From: Anaerolineae bacterium
GTDB taxonomy: Bacteria > Chloroflexota > Anaerolineae > B4-G1 > SLSP01
DNA length: 7,083 nucleotides
Assembly: GCA_016928755.1 (NCBI GenBank)
Contig: JAFGKB010000302.1
Location: 1-7,083, forward strand
Reading direction: 5' to 3'
Positions 1 to 5,500 of the stretch are shown piece by piece; within the stretch, counting starts at the first letter, position 1, and every line of letters starts with the position of its first letter. A model generated the notes under the pieces. The model was not told the origin of the DNA and searched no databases. It was given only the letters and a program-made list of their open reading frames with translations. Position numbers and translations under genes: made by a program.

Positions 1-27
1 AATTAAAGTCGAAAATCATCGGTTTTA

Positions 28-36
28 TGTTATACT
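28..36 (+). promoter_or_regulatory. Candidate extended -10 promoter for the suf operon
   Basis: TGTTATACT is a TGn extended -10 motif followed by TATACT (31-36), five of six matches to TATAAT. No convincing -35 box is seen 16-18 nt upstream (about 8-13), which is tolerated by extended -10 promoters. Transcription would start near 43 and give a leader of about 100 nt before sufS. This is inferred from motif match only; a promoter further upstream, outside the window, is possible. Confidence 0.4.
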
Positions 37-74
37 TAGGCGTAGTTGTTTTATTGTGTGTTCTGAAAAGTGGT

Positions 75-127
75 AAACAGTACTGCAAAACTCTACAGTT
101 GGTGAAGGGAAAGCCTTCACGCTGTTT
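75..127 (+). promoter_or_regulatory. Possible three-way-junction leader RNA upstream of sufS
   Basis: Three nested pairings can form together. P1 is AAACAG (75-80) with CTGTTT (122-127). P2 is ACTG (82-85) with CAGT (96-99). P3 is GTGAAGG (102-108) with CCTTCAC (114-120), loop GAAAG. Linkers are one or two nt, so the fold is a compact three-way junction ending 7 nt before the sufS SD (AGGAGG, 135-140). CCTTC (114-118) could alternatively pair with GGAGG (136-140), including one G-U, and hide the SD. P3 is solid; P1 and P2 are short and may be chance. I do not recognise a known riboswitch class. Confidence 0.3.
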
Positions 128-145
128 CTAATGTAGGAGGCTATC

Positions 146-1378
146 ATGGGTTTCGATGTAAGCGAAATTCGTAAAGCATTTCCAATCTTTAACCGTTCGG
201 TTCATGGCAAGCGACTGGTCTTCTTAGACAGTGCTGCCAGTGCCCAGAAACCCCAGGTGGTTATTGACGCAATGACCGGCATTTATACTCATTCCTATGC
301 CAACGTGCATCGTGGTATTTATGCGTTGGCCGAGGAAGCTACAGAAGCATATGAGTCCACCCGCCATAAGGTCGCAAAATTTATCAATGCCCCGGAGCCG
401 GAAACAGTGATTAACGTCCGCAATGCAACCGAGGGTATTAACCTGGTCGCCTATGCCTGGGGGAATCAGAATATCGGAATCGGTGATCGGATTATCATCA
501 CCGAGATGGAACATCACAGCAACCTGGTTCCCTGGCAGCAATTGGCCCAACGCCGAGGGGCAGAACTGGTCTATCTGCCGGTTACTGCCGGCGGTGAGTT
601 GGATCTTTCGGTACTCCCGTCTTTACTGGCCGGTGGGAAGACTAAACTGGTGGCGTGTTCCTTGATGTCGAATGTATTGGGGACGGTCCCACCGGTTAAA
701 GAATTGGTGGCCGCCGCTCATAAGGCCGGCGCGCTGGTATTATTGGATGGTGCCCAGGCCGTCCCGCATATACCGGTAGATGTGCAGGATTTAGGGTGTG
801 ATTTCCTGGTTTTCTCCGGCCACAAACTGGGGGCACCGGGTGTTGGTATACTTTGGGCACGACGTGAACTTTTGGAAGCTATGCCCCCGTTTCTCTATGG
901 CGGGGATATGATCCTCAGTGTCGATAAATACGCCTCCACGTGGAACGATTTGCCCTATAAATTTGAGGCCGGCACACCTGCTATCGCCGAGGTCGTCGGG
1001 TTAGGCGCGGCGATTGACTTTCTTAGTGATCTGGGAATGACTGCCATACACCACCACGAACAAGCGTTGGTGCGTTATGCTTTTGAGCACCTGTCCGGCA
1101 TACCCGGTCTGCAAATCTATGGCCCGCCGCCGGGACCTAACCGGGGTGGAGCGGTTTCCTTCACGCTGCAAGATATACACCCCCATGATATCGCTTCGAT
1201 TCTCGATGAAGAAGGGATTTGTGTACGTGCCGGTCTGCATTGTGCGGAACCACTACATACGAGATTTGGTCTGCATGCTACGGCACGGGCCAGTTTCTAT
1301 ATCTATAATGATGCGGCTGATGTTGACAGTTTGGTCGAAGGTCTGCGCAAAGTCGTGATGATTTTAGGGCGTAAATAG
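146..1378 (+). CDS. sufS: SufS cysteine desulfurase (PLP-dependent, group II)
   Basis: The cytosolic PLP enzyme removes sulfur from L-cysteine, giving alanine and an enzyme persulfide that feeds Fe-S cluster assembly. It has 410 residues, normal for SufS/CsdA-type class V aminotransferase-fold enzymes. Landmarks include the N-terminal FLDSAASAQKP (27-36), EHHSN (122-126), LLDGAQAVPH with the cofactor-contacting Asp201, the PLP lysine K227 in FSGHKLGAPG, and the persulfide-carrying Cys366 in RAGLHCAEP. The short active-site loop and the ARASFYIYN stretch (380-388) place it in group II (SufS) rather than IscS/NifS. The start is supported by AGGAGG at 135-140, 5 nt before ATG. It leads an operon with sufU 20 nt downstream, its expected sulfur acceptor. 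sufBCD are not in the window. All key residues are present. Confidence 0.97.
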   Translation: MGFDVSEIRKAFPIFNRSVHGKRLVFLDSAASAQKPQVVIDAMTGIYTHSYANVHRGIYALAEEATEAYESTRHKVAKFINAPEPETVINVRNATEGINLVAYAWGNQNIGIGDRIIITEMEHHSNLVPWQQLAQRRGAELVYLPVTAGGELDLSVLPSLLAGGKTKLVACSLMSNVLGTVPPVKELVAAAHKAGALVLLDGAQAVPHIPVDVQDLGCDFLVFSGHKLGAPGVGILWARRELLEAMPPFLYGGDMILSVDKYASTWNDLPYKFEAGTPAIAEVVGLGAAIDFLSDLGMTAIHHHEQALVRYAFEHLSGIPGLQIYGPPPGPNRGGAVSFTLQDIHPHDIASILDEEGICVRAGLHCAEPLHTRFGLHATARASFYIYNDAADVDSLVEGLRKVVMILGRK

Positions 1379-1398
1379 ACCATAATATTGGAGGTAAA

Positions 1399-1773
1399 AT
1401 GAGCGACCTGTATCGTGAATATATGTTGGAGCATTACCATAATCCTCAGAATTATGGGGTGCTTGAGGGTGCTGCGGTGGATATACATCTCGATAATCCC
1501 ACATGTGGTGATAAAGTCCATATCACAGCGCAGATGGATGAAGATGGACACCTGACAAAAGTTATGTTTGAGGGGCATGGTTGTGTTGTGAGTATGGCTG
1601 CGGCCTCCATGTTGACCGAAGAGGTAATCGGGAAAAGTGCGGCGGAGATTGAGTCTATGGACCTGGAGAATATCCAGGAGATGATGGGCGGCGTTAAACT
1701 CAGTATGGGGCGTATCAAATGCGCTATGCTGGCTCTAAATGCCTTGAAACGGGGTCTTGAGGACTCTGACTAG
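1399..1773 (+). CDS. sufU: SufU-type Fe-S assembly protein / zinc-dependent sulfur acceptor
   Basis: The 124-residue protein has the IscU/SufU fold and would accept persulfide sulfur from SufS and pass it to the Fe-S scaffold. Three cysteines are in the family positions: C36 in NPTCGD, C62 in GHGCVVSMAAAS and C108 in GRIKCAMLAL. Asp38 matches the fourth zinc ligand of SufU. Lys107 before the last cysteine, where IscU has His, gives the RIKC motif typical of SufU. C62-C108 spacing is only 46 residues; from memory B. subtilis SufU has about 62 and E. coli IscU about 43, so the insertion that usually marks SufU is almost absent. The SD GGAGG (1390-1394) is close to ATG. It sits between sufS and the adenosyltransferase in one operon. 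Name SufU is favoured over IscU by motif and partner, not by length. Confidence 0.92.
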   Translation: MSDLYREYMLEHYHNPQNYGVLEGAAVDIHLDNPTCGDKVHITAQMDEDGHLTKVMFEGHGCVVSMAAASMLTEEVIGKSAAEIESMDLENIQEMMGGVKLSMGRIKCAMLALNALKRGLEDSD

Positions 1774-1784
1774 GAGAGCTTTTT

Positions 1785-2360
1785 ATGGGGCAAAAAACAA
1801 AATTCTACACCGGCAAAGGTGACCGGGGTGATACTGCCCGGCTAGGCGACACCGAGCGTTTGCCAAAGAGTAGTTTGCTGATTGATGTCATCGGTACGTT
1901 GGATGAGGCTACTTGCGCGCTTGGAATGGCCCGTGCCCATAGCCAATCCACATTAATGCAAGGGGAATTCCCTGAAATTCAGCGGCGGCTCTATCGTTTA
2001 ATGTCACATATATCGGCTACACCGGCTACCCGTGAGACCTATGCAGGACTTACAGAGACCGATGTTGAATGGTTAGAGAATTTTATTGCCCATTTGGAGG
2101 GAGAAGTGCCACAAATCCAGGGCTTTGTCCTCCCCGGCGACTCGATTGCCGGTGCCGCATGCCATATGGCCAGGGGCATTGTGCGACGTGCGGAGCGACG
2201 TTTAATTACCTTCTCTGAAACCGAACCCGGCATTGGTGCGCCTAACCTGGCTTTCGTAAATCGTCTGTCGTCCTTGCTGTTTGTCGCCGCCCTCTTAGAA
2301 GACTCTCTGGTTAAGGAGCTACCAACTATGGCAAAAAATCAGGCAGAAAAGACCCTTTAA
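1785..2360 (+). CDS. pduO: PduO-type cob(I)alamin / corrinoid adenosyltransferase
   Basis: It transfers the 5'-deoxyadenosyl group of ATP to Co(I) corrinoid, forming adenosylcobalamin. It is a 191-residue cytosolic helical-bundle protein, usually trimeric. The N-terminal ATP-binding segment is YTGKGDRGDT (8-17), a variant of the usual YTKTGDxGxT. It is followed by GTLDEATCALG (37-47), FVLPGD (114-119), the signature RRAER (134-138) and NLAFVNRLSSLLF (154-166). Asn159 and Arg160 match the conserved NRLSD motif, but the Asp is Ser163 here. The SD AGGAGAG (1772-1778) overlaps the sufU stop codon, 6 nt before ATG, which suggests translational coupling. The last 20 residues are poorly conserved. 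The family is clear; whether it serves de novo synthesis or salvage cannot be told, as no other B12 gene is nearby. Confidence 0.92.
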   Translation: MGQKTKFYTGKGDRGDTARLGDTERLPKSSLLIDVIGTLDEATCALGMARAHSQSTLMQGEFPEIQRRLYRLMSHISATPATRETYAGLTETDVEWLENFIAHLEGEVPQIQGFVLPGDSIAGAACHMARGIVRRAERRLITFSETEPGIGAPNLAFVNRLSSLLFVAALLEDSLVKELPTMAKNQAEKTL

Positions 2361-2427
2361 CCGCACTTAACATAAGTTAGAATGACGCTGTAAAATTTTA
2401 TATTTTTTTAGGTAATTCTTTACTTTG

Positions 2428-2455
2428 TTTTCACTTATATTTGCTACTATATAAT
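2428..2455 (+). promoter_or_regulatory. Candidate sigma70-type promoter of the intergenic transcript
   Basis: The -10 is a perfect TATAAT (2450-2455). The best-spaced -35 is TTTTCA (2428-2433), four of six matches with a 16-nt spacer; TTGTTT (2425-2430) with 19 nt is an alternative. The preceding 2391-2424 is very AT-rich and could act as an UP element. The predicted start is near 2462, exactly where the purine-rich segment begins. No annotated + strand gene lies downstream, so the promoter would serve a short RNA. AT-rich DNA gives TATAAT by chance fairly often. Confidence 0.45.
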
Positions 2456-2518
2456 CGAAGCTCCAAACACAAACAGAGAAGAATTAACAGGGAAAAGTAA
2501 CTGAAAAGAAGGCCAAAA

Positions 2519-2644
2519 TTGGTAAACGGAGATATCAAAGGCAAGTTAGCCAGAGATAACCGTAAGTCAGCAGAAAGGGTGATACCGGGGAAACTGACAA
2601 AACAGAAAGTTGAAAGAAAAAAGTCAACTACTGTGAACCAATAA
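2519..2644 (+). CDS. Possible 41-residue basic peptide, unrecognised
   Basis: An uninterrupted frame runs from a TTG at 2519 to TAA at 2642-2644, with AGAAGG (2507-2512) six nt upstream as a possible SD. The product would begin MVNGDIKGKLARDNRK and contains 8 Lys and 4 Arg against 4 acidic residues, so it would be strongly basic. No domain or signal peptide is visible. The frame is open back to 2501. Purine-rich sequence has few stop codons, so an open frame of this length may be accidental, and a TTG start is uncommon. Confidence 0.2.
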   Translation: MVNGDIKGKLARDNRKSAERVIPGKLTKQKVERKKSTTVNQ

Positions 2645-2656
2645 AGGGGATCTTCT

Positions 2657-2707
2657 ATGAGAGTAGAAGCAGTAAGTTACTGGAAACTGTTAAGAATCTC
2701 AAAGTGA
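2657..2707 (+). CDS. Possible 16-residue peptide ORF ending inside a terminator stem
   Basis: ATG at 2657 is preceded by AAAGGGG (2644-2649) at SD distance. The frame encodes MRVEAVSYWKLLRISK and stops at TGA 2705-2707, which lies in the left arm of the terminator at 2701-2725. The ATG begins at the top of the hairpin CTTCTA/TAGAAG, so its initiation could depend on structure. It starts 12 nt after the stop of the possible upstream ORF. It resembles a leader peptide in layout, but no gene follows on this strand. At this length chance cannot be excluded. Confidence 0.2.
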   Translation: MRVEAVSYWKLLRISK

Positions 2708-2725
2708 TTTGGGGCTTCACTTTTT
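2701..2725 (+). terminator. Candidate intrinsic terminator (proximal)
   Basis: AAAGTGA (2701-2707) pairs with TCACTTT (2717-2723) around a 9-nt loop, and the T run 2721-2725 follows on the + strand. The stem is AT-rich and of moderate strength. It would end transcripts starting near 2462, or readthrough from the suf operon. Confidence 0.5.
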
Positions 2726-2738
2726 GTATATAAGCAGC

Positions 2739-2777
2739 AACCGGGGAATGGTCTCATTTAACCATTCCCCGGTTTTT
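2739..2777 (+). terminator. Strong intrinsic terminator between convergent units
   Basis: A perfect 14-bp inverted repeat, AACCGGGGAATGGT (2739-2752) and ACCATTCCCCGGTT (2761-2774), has an 8-nt loop and is followed on the + strand by TTTTT (2773-2777). On the - strand the hairpin starts about 8 nt after the stop codon of the caspase-like gene, but there it is followed by GTTGCTGCTT, a poor U tract. It is therefore primarily a + strand terminator, possibly also protecting the 3' end of the - strand mRNA. Confidence 0.85.
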
Positions 2778-2782
2778 AGTCG

Positions 2783-4387
2783 TTATCTTCTGTAGTTGCG
2801 CATAATGAGGGGTAAGAATTGCCAATAGTAAGCTTCCGCCGTCACTCTTAACGTTATGGGGATAATCTGTGGCGAGTTAAGCGTCATTGTCGGCGCTACC
2901 GCGGTCACAGTAATGACCCCGTTGTATATAAATGTGGTGCCGGTGCCAAAACCTTGGGGGCTAATAATGAAATCCTGGTTATGGGTTATTGTGTTAACCA
3001 CCTCAGTAATTTTCAACCATCTTACGTTGGTGATGACTTCAACCGTCAAGACATCCTCACTACCGGTGTTGCGCGGCATCAACCGATAGCTATCTGGGAG
3101 CAACCGCTGTTCGGAGATACTGTAGATAAATTCCAACTCGTCCGGCAATCCGCCTAGCTCTGGGACAATCACATTAAGAGTTACAGCAATTTGTTGTTCC
3201 GCATCCGCTACACCTTCTGGGGCCGTGGCCGTTATGTTAAGCGTCCCGGAGTGCATACCGGCCTTTTCTATACCGGCGGTATCTACCGTGATATTGAACG
3301 CTGTCGGCGTACTCCCGTTAAGTGGGGCAATTTCCAGCCAATCCCCTTCTTTACTCAGATTCCAGGTGATGGCTTCATCTGATCCGGTATTGATGGGGGT
3401 CACCGTGTAATTGACCGGGGTAAGTTCCCCGGTAGCCATTGTGTATGTGAAGGCTAAGGTCTCCGGTATTCCACCGAGCTTAGGGGTTGGTGTTTCATCG
3501 CCGGTGAAGGTATAGGCGGGTATCCCCACAAAAGAGTGGTCCCAGTTTCCCACAGTGCCATTTAGCCATAGATCATATCCCGGTTCAGGGTAAGATAAAT
3601 CTTTAAAATTAGCGGTGTTGTTGGGATAGGTACTTTTGAATATATTCCCCACTGTGTCGCGGCTCTCTATATCTGCCAACAGCTTATTGACATAGTTAGC
3701 GGCAGCGTTGAAGTAGTTATTGGCAAAATAGGAACGCATCCCAATATCAACAAAAGGCTCGGCATACATCTTGACCCGGCGTTCAGCCTCAGCCTGGGAT
3801 AAGTCAGCCGGGTCACTGGCAGAACTCCCGGCGGTAAAACAGGCATGGCTGAAAATCATAATACTCTCTTCTGCCAGCCAGCCATTCCCTAAATCATCGC
3901 GAATTTGATCCGGTGATATGAACTGCCCACTGCGCAGATAGAAGCCGCCAACCCAATCTGGTGTAGCTGCATTTCCACCATAAACACCATGCCCCATATA
4001 GAGGATAAATTGGGCGTCCTGGGCTGCCGCGACGATATCGCTCCACACAAAGCTGCCCTCGCCATAGTAGAACTTGGATACATTGACACCGTGGTCCTGC
4101 AAAGCGGCTACAGCGACATCCATATCCTGCTTGTAACGGTCTGTAGAACTCCCGACTTCCCCGACTATCGCCACGGCTTTCAGCCCGGCAGTAGCCGCTC
4201 TAACAGATAACTTTGACCGGTCTAGCTTTTGGTAAGTGTAGTTATCGGGGAGCTTAATCCCTTCACTGACCGAAATTTCGGGAGAGGGTGGTTGGGCGCG
4301 AATTATTGCAGTATTTGTGAGCGACAGTATTAGGCCAAACAATAGACTCAGAGTTACACTTAAAACTAAGTTTCTCTTCCTATGCAT
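2783..4387 (-). CDS. Secreted caspase-like (clan CD type) protein with two tandem beta-sandwich repeats
   Basis: The 534-residue protein starts with a signal peptide (MHRKR, hydrophobic 7-29, likely cleavage after Ala31). Residues about 68-295 form a caspase/gingipain-like alpha-beta domain: core strand AVAIVGEVG (71-79), His133 in FILYMGHG, and Cys183 in IMIFSHACFTAGSS. These are spaced like a His/Cys dyad, followed by AERRVKMYAEPFVDIGMRSYFANN (201-224 region). A similar GHG...LCYASG family of secreted bacterial proteins exists, to my recollection without proven activity. Residues 302-407 and 408-516 are two diverged copies of an Ig/BACON-like module, both opening LGG[IL]P and sharing an NTGS motif. 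The protein ends FLPLIMRNYRR. The SD AGGAGAG (4394-4400) is 6 nt from ATG. It lies 26 nt after queA, probably cotranscribed. Protease activity and substrate are inference; a non-catalytic binding protein is possible. Confidence 0.8.
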   Translation of the reverse strand: MHRKRNLVLSVTLSLLFGLILSLTNTAIIRAQPPSPEISVSEGIKLPDNYTYQKLDRSKLSVRAATAGLKAVAIVGEVGSSTDRYKQDMDVAVAALQDHGVNVSKFYYGEGSFVWSDIVAAAQDAQFILYMGHGVYGGNAATPDWVGGFYLRSGQFISPDQIRDDLGNGWLAEESIMIFSHACFTAGSSASDPADLSQAEAERRVKMYAEPFVDIGMRSYFANNYFNAAANYVNKLLADIESRDTVGNIFKSTYPNNTANFKDLSYPEPGYDLWLNGTVGNWDHSFVGIPAYTFTGDETPTPKLGGIPETLAFTYTMATGELTPVNYTVTPINTGSDEAITWNLSKEGDWLEIAPLNGSTPTAFNITVDTAGIEKAGMHSGTLNITATAPEGVADAEQQIAVTLNVIVPELGGLPDELEFIYSISEQRLLPDSYRLMPRNTGSEDVLTVEVITNVRWLKITEVVNTITHNQDFIISPQGFGTGTTFIYNGVITVTAVAPTMTLNSPQIIPITLRVTAEAYYWQFLPLIMRNYRR

Positions 4388-4413
4388 AGCAATCTCTCCT
4401 TAAAAATACATAA

Positions 4414-5475
4414 CTATAGAATTAACATCGCGTCACCCAGTGAGAAGAAACGGTACTGCTTGCTAACAGCCTCTTCATAAGCCCGCAGTATATTCTCCTT
4501 ACCGGCAAAACCCATCACTAAGGCCAGGAGGGTGCTTTTGGGAAGATGGAAGTTGGTAATCAGCGCATCCACGACCCGGAATTCAAAGCCTGGGGTAATG
4601 TAGATATCGGTAAATCCCTCAAACGGTGACAACGTGCGCCAGGGACATACGCCGTTCGGAGTCTGTAGCAATCCTTGCCGGGCCGCAGTTTCCAGTACCC
4701 GCACGCTGGTGGTCCCCACGGCAATCACGCGCCCCCCCATAACTTTCGTCTGATTGACCTTTTCCGCAACATCTTGACTTAGATAACACCATTCCGTGTG
4801 AATTTGGTGTTCTTCCACAGTATCTTCATTAATCGGACGGAATGTATCCAACCCTACATGGAGGGTCACAAATCCTAACTTTATCCCCTGCTCTCTCAAC
4901 CTCAACATCAAATCCGGCGTAAAATGCAAGCCGGCAGTCGGTGCGGCGGCACTCCCCGGAGTTCTTGAGTAAATAGTCTGGTAACGTTCTGGGTTTTCTA
5001 GCGGCCGGTGGATATAGGGGGGTAAGGGAATATGACCCAATTCCTCCAGGTAAGGCTCGATTGACTCTTTAAACTCCACAACGCGCTTGCCACGTTCTCC
5101 CGTGGATATTACTTTGGCGGTCAACTCGGATGGGACATTATCCTGGTAGAGACGGATCACGGTCCCTTCACGGGTTCGCGCCCCACCTATTAGGCAATTC
5201 CATTGGCGGTCTCCTAGATCGCGCAATAATAGGATTTCAACCTTGCCGCCGCTGTCCTCCTTCCGTCCATATAAGCGGGCCGGAATCACCCGGCTTTCGT
5301 TGGCCACCAGTAAATCCCCCGGTCTCAGGTAAGCCTCAATCTCGTGGAAAGTACGGTGTTCTAGCGTGTTGCTCTCACGGTGCAAAACCAATAGTCGGGA
5401 ACTGTCCCTGGGTTCCACAGCTTCTTGGGCGATAAGGGATTCCGGTAAATCGTAATTCAGTTCTTCAGTTTTCAT
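4414..5475 (-). CDS. queA: QueA, S-adenosylmethionine:tRNA ribosyltransferase-isomerase
   Basis: QueA transfers and isomerises the ribosyl moiety of SAM onto preQ1-modified tRNA, producing epoxyqueuosine at wobble position 34. From ATG at 5475 it has 353 residues, the normal family length. Conserved stretches are DLPESLIAQ (9-17), RDSSRLLVL (23-31), GDLLVANESRVIPARLYG (53-70), GSAAAPTAGLHFT (174-186), HVGLDTFRPI (206-215), GTTSVRVLET (254-263), and ITNFHLPKSTLLALVMGFAG (306-325) near the C-terminus. A longer frame reaches a TTG at 5538, but the family begins at about this Met, and the longer form would overlap the upstream gene. The SD is weak (AGG about 10 nt upstream). The gene starts 16 nt after the beta-glycosidase stop, so coupling by terminating ribosomes is plausible. 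No other queuosine gene is in the window. Confidence 0.96.
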   Translation of the reverse strand: MKTEELNYDLPESLIAQEAVEPRDSSRLLVLHRESNTLEHRTFHEIEAYLRPGDLLVANESRVIPARLYGRKEDSGGKVEILLLRDLGDRQWNCLIGGARTREGTVIRLYQDNVPSELTAKVISTGERGKRVVEFKESIEPYLEELGHIPLPPYIHRPLENPERYQTIYSRTPGSAAAPTAGLHFTPDLMLRLREQGIKLGFVTLHVGLDTFRPINEDTVEEHQIHTEWCYLSQDVAEKVNQTKVMGGRVIAVGTTSVRVLETAARQGLLQTPNGVCPWRTLSPFEGFTDIYITPGFEFRVVDALITNFHLPKSTLLALVMGFAGKENILRAYEEAVSKQYRFFSLGDAMLIL

Positions 5476-5485
5476 ATTACTCAAA

Positions 5486-5500
5486 CCTGAGTTACTCAGG
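5486..5500 (-). promoter_or_regulatory. Dyad at the beta-glycosidase stop codon / queA translation start
   Basis: CCTGAGTTACTCAGG is a 7-bp perfect inverted repeat around one central base. In the - strand mRNA it can fold as CCUGA-GUAAC-UCAGG, with the beta-glycosidase UAA stop in the loop and the AGG that may serve as queA SD in the 3' arm. It could make queA translation depend on ribosomes finishing the upstream gene, or be a small operator. Only the symmetry is observed. Confidence 0.3.

Larger units (their letters stand above)
2462..2777 (+). ncRNA. Candidate small RNA or micro-mRNA of unknown function
   Basis: The boundaries are inferred from the promoter at 2428-2455 and the terminators at 2701-2725 and 2739-2777, giving about 265 or 315 nt. 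The first 180 nt are 70% purine and weakly structured. Local pairings are GGC/GCC (2540-2551) capped by TATC/GATA (2533-2536/2555-2558), AGTTGA/TCAACT (2608-2613/2624-2629) and CTTCTA/TAGAAG (2652-2657/2664-2669). I do not recognise RNase P RNA, tmRNA, SRP RNA or 6S RNA in it. It could instead encode one or two tiny peptides. There is no direct evidence of transcription. Confidence 0.35.
2361..2782. other. 422-bp stretch with no conventional gene; candidate short transcription unit
   Basis: The stretch separates two convergent operons. The first part (2361-2460) is AT-rich, with only a weak 5-bp hairpin (ACTTA 2365-2369 / TAAGT 2373-2377), so the suf operon has no strong terminator of its own nearby. 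A TATAAT box lies at 2450-2455. From 2461 to 2640 the + strand is 127/180 purines, unlike the neighbouring genes. Short hairpins occur at 2540-2551, 2608-2629 and 2652-2669, and two intrinsic terminators follow. The parts are listed separately. Confidence 0.6.

Noticed and set aside
43..145. Cobalamin riboswitch ahead of the operon with the adenosyltransferase
   Set aside because: The leader is too short and no B12-box-like motif is visible.
1001..1578. Open frames on both strands overlapping the sufS end and sufU
   Set aside because: sufS and sufU reading frames carry all the family motifs; the others are shadows.
2657..2725. Leader-peptide attenuator
   Set aside because: A peptide ORF ends in a terminator stem, but a second terminator follows and no + strand gene lies downstream to be regulated.
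2856..3410. Several + strand open frames of 60-80 codons opposite the caspase-like gene
   Set aside because: They are antisense to a clear coding frame, overlap one another, and show no domain or SD.
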